From NCBI GenBank assembly GCA_030141605.1, contig JAQGDQ010000491.1:64001-102248 (forward strand): a DNA stretch of 38,248 bases, read 5' to 3'. The DNA comes from Tubiluchus corallicola. Its lineage: Eukaryota; Priapulida; Priapulimorpha; Priapulimorphida; Tubiluchidae. Shown piece by piece: positions 12,101 to 24,100 of this stretch. The notes under the pieces were generated by a model. That model was not told the origin of the DNA. It saw only the letters and a list, made by a program, of their open reading frames with translations, and searched no databases. How positions within the stretch are numbered: the first letter of the stretch is position 1; each line of letters opens with the position of its first letter. The position numbers were made by a program, and so were the translations under genes.

Positions 12101-15100
12101 GTTTTTTAAGTTGATGTGTAATTTAATGCAATTGTTCAGTAACATGTTTCTAAAATGTCACAGCAAGTAGTGCTTATGACTGATGCTACCATGATTCAAT
12201 TTGTAGTGCGTTTATAAATGATTTGAAATTCACACATTACAAAATAAAATTCCTACAGTAAGTCATAAATTTCACCAACTTTAATTTTTGCTGCTGTTAA
12301 TACTAAATATTAGTGAGTTTTGACCTATCTGTTGTCTTGGGCTGGTTTACTCATGTATTGAAAGCAGTCAGTGTGTTAAGTGATGTTACCAAAAAATTTT
12401 CCTGCTGTCTTACTTTTCTCTTTACATATTTTTCTGTGAAATAATTTTCATTTTAGTTAGCAAAAATGTGTTTTGAACTGGTCTTTGTAATTCTTGATTA
12501 AACAGACACCTACTCACTCTAGTCTAGTGTGTTTTATGCATGCAGATTTTTATGCATGTCTTCTCAACTATTTTATCATACTTCTAGACTCTTCCACTTC
12601 ATAGACGTACATGTTTCAAAATGTATAAATTTTCTGTTGTCAAACTTGTAATCAACCAGTGATCGAAATATGTACTTTACAAATATGAAACGTATTGCGC
12701 AGAAAGGTGATGCTGGGCCATAGAAGCCCAAGGTTAAATGTTCTGCCACAGTTTTATTTTAACTGCCTGACACAGTCATTTCCTGTTGTGGAGAAGCCTA
12801 GACTAAATTTTAAGACTGCAATTAAAAAGAAAGCTGCATTTGTATGCCTAAAACTACTTTATGCGTTTAATTTCAGCAACAATGAAATTTGATTTTTTGT
12901 TGAAATATTTTTATTGTCTTTGTATCTCTCTGATTAGGGTAAACGTTTATTTTTTATTAATCATAATTCAGTATGTTTTTTGTTTATGAAAACAATTTCA
13001 TTAGGTAAGTGAATCAATGCTAACGAAAGCTCTAACGACTCGCACAATATTGATACGCGGTGAAACAGTTTTCACCACCATGGGAGCGGAGCAGTCGCTG
13101 GATGTACGTGATGCCCTGGTTAAAGGTATATACGGTCGCATGTTCATCTGGATTGTGGAGAAGATCAACCAGGCCATTTTCCGTACTTTAGCTGGAAAAG
13201 ATATCAAATCAATTGGTGTGCTGGACATTTTTGGCTTCGAGAATTTTGACAAGAACAGGTAAACAAAGAATCGGCAACTTTATTTTCATGACTTTTCCTT
13301 ATCTGCAAGTTTCGTCAGAGGCGTAGCAAAGGGAGGCTACAGGGTCAATCATGTGCAACATTGAGATTCCGCAAAATTCTTTTAGAGTTTAATGACTGTT
13401 AATTATTAATTACTAATCCAACATTAGCAAACAACAAAATTGCCTAGTCAGATTTACTATGTACAGCTTAGAAAAAGGGCTGCTTTTCTTACTTAACAAT
13501 GTGTGGCCTAACAGATAGATGATTTTGGGAGAAACAGTGGCATCATTCTCTAAGTGCGGTTGGTATTATTGTGAAAACCTGTAGTGTTCTGTATCTTTCA
13601 AAATGTTTGCGTGTTTCAATGGTGAGGCTGAATGTTTAAGGACTGTCGTTTTATGAGCAACTTATGCATAGAAAAGAGTTATTCTGCTGCAGTACCGCAT
13701 ATCAACTCAGGGCGACTCTTTTAGAAAAAATTCTTTTATCGCATCATACCGAGAAGGAAAGTGGGTTCAGGGACACAAAAACGCGCACAATTTGTGGCTT
13801 CATCCATGAAACAAATAATCAAATCAGAAGGGTAGGTCACCAGGAGTTTTTTGCTACCAGGTACCACACTCATTTGCTACGCCACTGAGCTTAGTGCAGC
13901 TTATATTTTTTCTTCTTTAACCCCTCATAAGTTATTCCTTTTAAACTGAAATTTTAGTGTCCATTTATTGATTGATTATTGGTCATTTCAAATTCTCTTA
14001 TTTGTTTCCAGTGATGTGCAATTTTATGTAATTACCTGACATCATTAAAGTGAAATTAATGTAAAACTAATGAGGTGTTCACTTTCACATTAACAGTTTC
14101 GAACAGCTGTGTATAAACTATGCAAATGAGGCATTGCAACAATTTTTCATTCGACACATCTTTAAGCTAGAACAGGTATCTGTATATAGAGACATTGCTT
14201 GCGGTGAAAACTTACTTTTACCTTCATGTACTAACATCCTAGTGACAACCATAATCTTATCTTGCAGTATTTATCTAACACTAATTTGTTTTTATTTTAT
14301 AAATGCACATGCTTTACTGGCATCTAAACAAATACAAATGGCAGATTGGTCGTTCACCTAATCTATTGCAGAAATTAATTTAAACTGATTTGTTCTAACA
14401 ACCATGTTCTTATGTAACAGGTGCACTCCATGCTGTTTGTATTAAAAACCACCATGTTGATTGTCAAAACAGAGCTTTTCAGAAAAAAAGGTCGACATCT
14501 GATTATCTTTAGTGGCATTTATTTATGACAAATTGCCCTTGAAAACTGGTTTATAGAAAAAGACAAATTGAATTGAACATCGATCTCTTGATTACTATTA
14601 TGTAATTGTGGTATGACTCAACATGGATCTGACAAAAACTACTTGAAACCTTGGTCAGATGCTAATCCCAAATTTGGTTTGAACCATTTTGCTAGTATTG
14701 TTGTGTTCTACGACAAATCAATATCTAAATCCACTAGTACACAATCATATGTACTAAATCAGATATCTTGTGTCTAAACATCGAAATTACTTCTATCCTG
14801 GATTCGTTTGAAAAAAGAATCTATAACTTGTTTAAGCACTACAGTTTTTCTCGAAATTTTACCAAGAGCATAATTTTATGGAAGACTCCACACAAAGCAA
14901 AATTGCTACGCCGACCACGTCAACTTCTCCTACATCTTGTCATGATGTTCTTTTTAAACCTTAATAAATAACAATATAAGGCACCTTAGAACAAGCGTTT
15001 TATTTGCCCTGAATGTAAAATTTTCCACTCATTTTTCCACTCCTGCTCCAGTTTCTGCTTGGAAATTAATTGGTTTATAATTTTACCTCATTATGATCTC

Positions 15101-18100
15101 ATCTCTTTACTGACAGAATGCGTCGGTTATTTGAACAAATCGACTGACTTGCCGATTATAGTTACCATTTTTGCCTTTTCTATACAATTTGTTTGGATGC
15201 CAGTAGATGCAGATTAGTTCGTTAACTAATTTTATTTTTATTTAGCATGTTTTTACTGGTGTAGTGCATGATGTTCATGTACGTTACTCAGAGTGACTAG
15301 GTGTGGATATTTATTCTACTTCTTCTCTATGTTATTTTCTACTTGTTTGTAGTTTTGAACAGTTATGTATCAATTATGCCAACGAAACGCTGCAACAGTT
15401 CTTCATCAAGCATTGCTTTAAAATGGAACAGGTTTGTTTCCATTTTAATAAAAATTTTGAAAGCAAAACTAGTAATGATGTCACAAGTTTTTGTTGCATA
15501 ACTACTACAAGTAATACTTTTATTATCACTATTATTTTTGTAATCAGTACATGCACGGTGTACTTTTCACATGATTTACTGTACTGAGTTACACATGTTT
15601 CTCGTCACAGCACTGGAGTCAGAGCTGGATTATCCTGTAGGGTACAGGATGCAGCCTAGGACCCCTTAAACTTGGGAGGCCATCAAGCTTTGGTAACAGT
15701 TGGTAAAAAAAAATCTGTTTTTCACTAAGGTATTATTGTGCCAATTGAGTTTGCAATAGATAGTAAAATCGTGGTATTTCTTTTTTAAAGAACTTTTTTT
15801 ACTGACAAACAAAAGATAAATTTTATAGTTTATTTAAAGAATTTGCAATATATGTTTACTTGAAGGTACGTAAATGTCACTAAAATATATCATACATAAG
15901 AACTATTCAAAATGGCTGAGGGCAAGTTAGGGGTGGCTTCATCTAAGAGGGTAATTTCATTGGTCTAAGGACCCTAAAAGGTCATAATCCAGCACTGACT
16001 GGGATACTTGCATTATTTAACTGTACTAAATCTGTCAGTGTTTTTCTTTTAAAAATTATTTGTCAAATTGTTGGTTGCGTAAAGTTATGTAAATGTGAAA
16101 TTTGCTAATTTTCATTATAATTTAATTAAATCATTTAATGTTTAACACATTCATCTTTAATAGAGTTAATGTTTCAGTAGTTATCAAATATTGTACTTAC
16201 AGTAGTGTATTTTTCATCTTTGTCAATGCTTTGATGCAAAAAATGATAATGTTGCTTATTTGATATTTATGCTATTTGATGGTTGTAGTAAAAGTCATTT
16301 ATGCACTTCCGATCCTCATTTTTTGTTGTGATCCATTTTTAGGAGGAGTACAACTTGGAAGCTATTAATTGGCAGCACATAGAGTTTGTTGACAATCAAG
16401 AAGCATTGGACCTGATTGCTGTCAAATCACTCAACATTATTTCTTTGATTGACGAAGAATCGCGGTTCCCGAAGGTATAACACGTGTGTATTTTCAGGGA
16501 ATTATTTTCAAGGGCTTAAAAATTGTTCTGCTTTCATTTGTAAAATCAAGACAGTAAAGTGGCTGATTTATTTTCTCTAGTGAGACAAATCTTAAAAAGA
16601 GTAAATCCTGTTCTGGCAAAATGAGATGAATAAATTTGAAGATAAATTATGTTTTCTTCCATAGCTGTAATAGTTCATAGTTCATATGGTAGCTCATCTG
16701 ATATGATATCCTTGAACTGTGCTTTCAGTGAGTCGATTGTTTTGTTTATAGACTGGCCCAGGGTTCAAAAATGAATTTCGTTCACTCAGTCTGGTGACCA
16801 GTTTTTACCTATATCAGATTATAGACTGGACCTTGGTGCTTACTGTCTGGGTGGCAGTACTAATTTTCCAGTGGCCCTTGTGGCTGTTACAAGTCCATTT
16901 ATAGGACCACCCCCAAAAAACCCTTCTTAATGCAAATTTGTGCATGGCAAGCAAGAGTCTATTTTATGAATTTCTTCCTTGCTAAACGAGGTCTTAAATC
17001 TGCTTTATTGTAACCACCATTCCCTTTATACATTTTAACGATGTCATTTGCTGATGTCTTTAACACTATTTAACCGATGTTAAATTATTCCTATATTTTT
17101 AACCATTTTTTACTTATAATATAGGGTACAGATAAAACCATGCTGGACAAACTACATACACAACATGGATCCAACAAAAATTACTTGAAGCCTCGGTCAG
17201 ATGCTAATCCCAAATTTGGTTTGAACCATTTTGCGGGTGTTGTGTTCTACGACACAATTGGTACATTTCTTACAGAATTTTTGTGCCGTGATTACTGTAC
17301 TTTTAATAAAAATGACAATAATTTAACGCACTTAAATTGTTTCTAAAGATTGTATGCCACATTTCATTTTTAATGAAATCTTACACTTTCTTTGTTGCAG
17401 TGTAATGTAATTCTCCATACGTTGAGATCAGAGTTCTCAGTATTCTCATTTTTCAAATCTTGTCTTTCATTTAATATAGAAACAAATCATTTGCTGTTAT
17501 AGAAAATCTTATAAATTTAGTAACGATTAGTTCTTGATAACTTACATTTTTGCATGCATTACAAACAAAGATATAAGATATAAGATGTATTTATTTCACA
17601 CGTATTAGAATACAATTTACCCATTAATGAAACTATTTTTTATAGAAGCAAATGTGTGAGGGCAGTGTACTACCATAAGAGTCCTAAAAACACTGCCCTT
17701 ATATGTTGTTCATTTACAGAATTTAGTTTTTGGCGGCTTGACTCTACGTAAAACAGGTCGTCATTAGTTCATCATTAGAAAAATAATATTAATATATTTT
17801 TATAGGCCTATTATAAAATTGAAATGCATGTTAATTGATATGAATAATTATTGGAATAAGATGGATGATAATGGTGGGCAAGTAAAATCATATATTTTGA
17901 GATCAGCAAACTCAATCACAAAGGCGTCACAAAAACTAAAGTATAAGAAAAACTAATCTTCAATGTATTACTGCTCGAAATAAATGGTTCGGTTGAAAAC
18001 AAGAAGATTCTGTTTAATTTCGGTTATTGATGAGAATGAAATGTAAGTAATAGTTATTTGTATTATATTAAGTAGTACTAAGAAAAGTCACACTTATAAA

Positions 18101-21100
18101 AAAAATAAAAAAATGGTGAAAAGATGCACACGTGAGTCTAGGAAAAAAATAATTTAAAAGGAAAACAAAGACGAAAACTAAGTAATTACGAGGTAGAAAA
18201 GTTGGAGCATCTAGGAGGAGAAAAAGAACAGCGACATTGAAGGCAAAAGGGTGTCTAGTCTGTTATATACATTGTTAGCATGTAGTATTTACATTTTTTC
18301 AATGCTGTGGTCAGAGATGGTGTTATAGATATATCTTGTGGAAGCGAGTTCCACAATTTAGTGCCTGTATGTTGTAGTGCTTTTATTCCTTGTGATGTAT
18401 AGAATCTAGGTTGGTAATAATGACCCCTTGTAGCAGATCTTGTGCTGTAAGTGTGGATGTCTTGAATCTTGGTGTAATAGTTAGCATATAGGTCAGGAAG
18501 AGAGTTATTACTGAATCTCTGGTGAACATGATGAGTTGAGATTTTTTATTACTTTCAGGTTTTCTGGAAAAGAATCGAGACACATTTAGCAGTGATCTGA
18601 TTCAAGTCATCACCACTTCGAAAAACAAATTCCTTCTTAACCTCTTCCAAGAAGATGTTAATATGGTAAATAGAAAGTGGCTTTGTCTTTTGTCCATTGA
18701 AAAGTTAAAAAAGCCCACATAATGCGTCTTCCTTAAAAGGGGAAAAAGGGGAATTTTAAAGTTTGTCCCAAAAAAATATTCCATACAAAGTAACAACTAC
18801 TTAGCACTAAACTTACCTGTTTGAAAGACTTGTGTAATTGGAAAAGAAAATTCTTATTGATTTAAAGCATTCATGCAACCTGGTAAAATGTCATTGATTC
18901 ACCTTCCCAGTGTGCACCACTGGCTCACCTAGAAACACATTATTGACCTCATTGAGATTATAAAGTAATTTAAACTTTTGCTTAGTTAGCAAATAGTGTA
19001 CTGCAAATGCTCTGATTATTTTTTCAAACTTTACGCAATATTGTTTAAACTTGTTTCAAACGAGTTACCATTAAAATGGCTGCTGCTAGTGGTCATCGTG
19101 GAGGTCCAAATTTAAAAGTTTTATATAATAATTTACGGGTTACTGCTAATGCAAACTCTGTGTGTAATAAGACAACATGTAAGTGATGTAAAACTTTAAG
19201 ACAAATTTTTAAGCTTGTTTTACGAATTTTCATGAGTTTAGTTTACCTGCTCATTTGGCCTTCTAATGTAATTTGTTTGTTTTTAATTTTACTCGAGTAT
19301 CTTAACTGGTAAAAGTAAATTCCTAAATGTATACTGTTCCTATACTGAACAGCGTATTGCCAACACTCGAATTTTCACTCTTCAAAGGCTTCTCATGACT
19401 CTATTAATAAGTGAAAATAGTAGATACTCATTTATTAGCTTATTAAGCTTACTTAGCACAGTCAGTGTTTCGGTCCTGTTTCAGTCTGTACACTGAGGAT
19501 TGTAGAATTTCGTTCTCCATTCCTTGTTTAGTAGAATTTTTCAAAATTATCCGTATGTATTAAAATTTTGAAATAAAAATGTAATTTTCATTTTTAGCAC
19601 TGGCAGCTCTGTAAATAGGTACCTGTTTACAAACAAAATGGTACTTAACTTGTTTGTTTCTATATATATAATGCACAAAAGGAAAGTAAAGATGACATAA
19701 AAGTAGGAAAGGCTGTTTGGGCACATACAAATGTCTTATTTTAAGTACGTGAAGGGAAAATAAGCAAAGTTATTTGAGTCAATTACCGATAGTTTTTAGG
19801 TGTATTTGAATACAGGCCCATTCCAGGCGTTTTTGAGTCAATTAAGCGATTGAGTCTATTAACTGTGAATCTATTATACGGCAACTACTGTAATAGCAAT
19901 TGACCAATGTCTTTTATGCAAAAATCTTTGTGTTCCGTAAAGAGCTTTTGCTAAATTTTCGTTGAGAAAAATTATGTTGTTTTGTTTGTTCTTTAGGGTT
20001 CTGAAACAAGAAAAAAGTCCCCTACTTTAGGTGCTCAGTTCAAGAAATCACTGGATGCTCTGATGAAAACTCTCAGTCAGTGTCAGCCTTTCTTCATCAG
20101 GTGTATTAAGCCAAATGAATTCAAAGCTCCCTCGGTTAGTAACATCTCATTATTGTCATACGTTACTATTATAAGCAATAGACCTAATAGTTGTTAGCTA
20201 CTAAACACATCGTTTTGAAATCTATTTGTTAGTTTACGTTGTTTAACCTTTAATAGCTGAAATCACACTAGTTTGCGTTAAACTGATGAATAAATCATTT
20301 TATACCAGCTAAATATTTACTGGCAATTTTATTTGATCGTAAGTTATGTGCTTGCGTTTATTTATTTCTGTTTATCTAGTATGTCATGCATTTACAATAA
20401 GCATAGAACTCGTCTCACGTTTTTTTATAACGTTTTACTTAGCAATTCGATCGTGAACTATGTGTTCGCCAACTTCGCTACTCCGGCATGATGGAAACCA
20501 TTCGCATTCGTCGTGCAGGGTATCCAATCCGTCACACGTTCAAAGAGTTTGTCGACAGATACCGATTATTAAGTGTTGGTGTACCACCGTCTCACAAGTG
20601 TGACTGTCGTGCTTATACAATGCAGATTTGTAGTGTAGTACTAGGCAAAACTGATTACCAGCTTGGAAAAACTAAAGTCTTCCTAAAGGTAAACTAAAAT
20701 TGATTTTAAACTACACTGTGAATTACCAAATTTGTATTTGTACATCTGAATTGTTTAGTATTTACTGTAGCTTTTCAGTCTACTAGTTCATTTAGTTTCT
20801 GATGAAAACTGTTAAATATTAGTTATCTAATATTTATATTATAATTATTTGAAGGCTCATGAAAAACAATGTTTTATGGGTGATACTTTTTTTGTTACAT
20901 TAACTATACAGCTTAACTGGCTTACTGTAAATTAACAATTCCACATAATCATTTTGTGTGAAGTATTTTCGCTGGCTACAGTGTTATGCCTGTTGTATCA
21001 TGTTGTACTTCTGTATCATGTTACACAATTTTTCCATTAAGGGAGTTCAAAAAATTTTCACAATATAGTGAGCTTTGTTTATGCTTATCTACCCACATAG

Positions 21101-24100
21101 CTTAATTGATGATACATCGTAACTGCTGTCTGTGCATTATCATGTTGTTTTATTATTAATAACGGACAAAATGGCAGCACATCCATTGATCCATTGGAAT
21201 GTGGTGCCACCTTATGACCCTTTAGAGTTGTGTACACATGGTCTGTAGATCTTCTGTTAGGTGATGTAGATTGTTTCCAATGCTTTCGTACGAATAGGAG
21301 ATGATCAAGCCACTTGCTTCTAATGTGACTTTACAATCACTTTATGATGACTTTTCTATCACATTGCGATTATATTTTAGTACCTAATATTTTGATAATT
21401 GTGTAAATTACGGTGACTAAGGGAAATCTTGATCACAATATGTGGTTATGTTATGCAGGAAAATAATAAGAGGTCTTTAGTTTACTGTAATAAGAGGTTT
21501 ACCGCAATGCCAGATATGGTGTTATGGATTTCCATTTTATACGTCGTTTTGTGAAAATACTATGTTATTAAATTACTTCTAAGTTCTTCTGATTTATTTG
21601 CCACTCGTGGAAAGTTGAAAGCAAAACTCACCTTACATGAAACAGTGGCTAGTGTCACGGCATGCATTCTTTATTGTTTAGATATAAACTAGGCAATGTG
21701 TCACATGAAAGTCACATGAAAGTAATTATAATTTTTTTGAATAAAATAGTTGTGTATAATGTTATGGAGCATATAAGCAGGAAAGTGCCCTTCTTATAAT
21801 TAATTAGTATTGATTTTTCTAAAGCAGCATACTAAATTATTTATTACTAAAATACTTAATAAAAAATAATGGCTAATTGTCTAATTCTTGCTGTTACAGG
21901 ATGCCCAAGATTTGTATTTGGAGCAAGAAAGAGAAAGAGTCCTCACCAAGCAAATCACCATTATCCAAAAGCATGTTCGTGGCTGGCACTATAAGCGTAA
22001 ATACCAGAAGATGCGCAAATCTGCTATTATTATTCAGAAGGCTTGGCGTGGCTTCATACTGAAAAAAGAGTACAGAATTGTACGTCTGGTTTTATTTTTT
22101 TTCAACTTTCTGCTCTAAACGTCGTATACCTCGATATTAGTCAATTTTTGCTTGCAGCTTGTTTATCATTTTGATTTATTTATGTTGTAGATGCGCCAAG
22201 GTTACCTGAGACTACAAGCTTTGTGCCGATCACGAATTCTTTCGCATCAGTTCAAGATGCTGCGAGGTCGTATACAAGGTCTACAGGTAAAAATTTCCAT
22301 CTTTGTGCAGAATTATTTTGGGGAGACAATAGATTCAGAACTTGCATTTTTTTGTAATCATTGATATCAAACGGCATTCAGGTAGTTAGTAGAATTCTTT
22401 ATTTTTTGTAGGCTTATTGTCGGGGCTATCTTACAAGATTACACCTGCGAAGAAAGATGAAAGCCATCATAGTGTTACAAGCCGAAATCCGCCGGTACAT
22501 TGCGCAGAAACGTTATCGGAAAATGAGAAAAGCTGTAAGTCAATAATTGTTTTTCTTTTTGCATTTGAGATTTAGAGTGATGCATGCTAGGAACGCAGGA
22601 TAAGTCGCTGATTTCGTAATGTGTTGTTTAGTAAAAATTACATATTCTCACAAGGATTCAGCCAGAAATGGTTTGGATATCCCCAACTCCAACCTAGGGC
22701 AAAAATGTCACAGCAAAATTGCACAACAATAACGAACAATTCCAATTCTCTGTTGAAATAACTACCAGTTGCTTAAACTGACAGAAAATAAATAATCATA
22801 AAACAAACAACTGAAAACTTCTGGCTGTCATGCAAAAATTGAAATCATAGAAAAACAAAGAGACAACATGTTGTATTTGCCTGAAAATATTGCAAGGAGT
22901 GGCTTACATGTGAAATACTAATAATAATTTTTATCTAAAGTCGACTTTCGGGTGAACAGTTGTCATTAGCTCAAAGAGCTATTATTGCCGACTGTAAATA
23001 ACAACCTACAACTACATAACAGAGACCTTTATTACCCCACTTTTTTCCTAAATACCATGTGCTAGGCAGAACAACAGCAGGTACCATTTTGAAGTCTGTT
23101 TTATGACCTACCACTGTATCGAACTCACGAACTCCCAGAAAACAGACGCGTTACCACTAGGTTAAACCATCTGGTCTGATTATAGATGATTAATGATTAT
23201 TTAAATAATGATTATAGATCCTCAATGATATATACATGGCATGGTGAACTTGACTGATATGATTAATAAAAGCCTTTGTTTCTTTTCAGCATATATACAT
23301 GCAAAATGCAGAGCGAATGAAAGCAGAAGATGAAGTAGAATTACGCAAACGAATGTCTGCTAAGAAAGCACGCGAAGAAGCTGAAAGGAGACACCAAGTA
23401 TGACTTAGAAACAGTTGATTAATAAAAACTTTATATACCCTACCATAAAGATCAAGATGCTTTGTTATTGATTTTTAGAAATCAGGACATTAAATTCATT
23501 GATTTTCTTTCTTACTTTTAGGCTCGACTTCAACAATGGATAAAAGAGGAGCAAGAAGACGAGATACGCGAACGCTACATTGCCGATCTTAAACGTGCCG
23601 AAATCAGGGCAGCAGAGAGACGAAAGAGCGAGCCTGTCGATGATGAAAAACTCATTGAGGAGATATTCGATCTAAGGGAATATCAGGATACTCAGGAGTC
23701 AGCTGCTCCTAGGAATTCTGTTTGGGGTGTATGTATCAAATTTAGTTGATTCTGTTTGTGCCAGTTTCAGTATAAACAAGACCCTATTAAGGGTTGGTTT
23801 GTTTGATTTCTTGTTTATTTTGCAATGTATGTAGGATAACTTTTATGTTAATATTGCATGTCAGTTAACTTCAGAAAGTTAACAAATGTGCAGAGAATTG
23901 AATTTGTCTGACACGCTATTTTCGCGCACTGTCACAGCCAATGATTTTCTTCTTTGGATGAACAAGGCAAACGTCTCTAATACAGTAATAGTTTAATTAA
24001 GTTGCTTTCTTTTTTAAGTTTGATTTTAGATAATAATAATAATAATAATAATACTTTAGATGTTCTGCCTTTGTTCTATAGTTTTGATTAACCACATCTA

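Noticed and set aside
13664-13888. Open frame of 74 codons inside intron 9
   Set aside because: It lies inside the hAT-like element and uses its right TIR as coding sequence. No transposase motif, and too short to be meaningful.
14560-14960. Possible decayed copy of exons 11, 12 and 13 together (full retrocopy)
   Set aside because: Only the exon 12 part (14619-14715) is convincing. The exon 11 and 13 likenesses are short and could be chance, so only the exon 12 fragment is annotated.
23110-23180. tRNA gene on the minus strand
   Set aside because: A and B box-like sequences are present but I could not form a proper acceptor stem or anticodon arm. A SINE head fits better.
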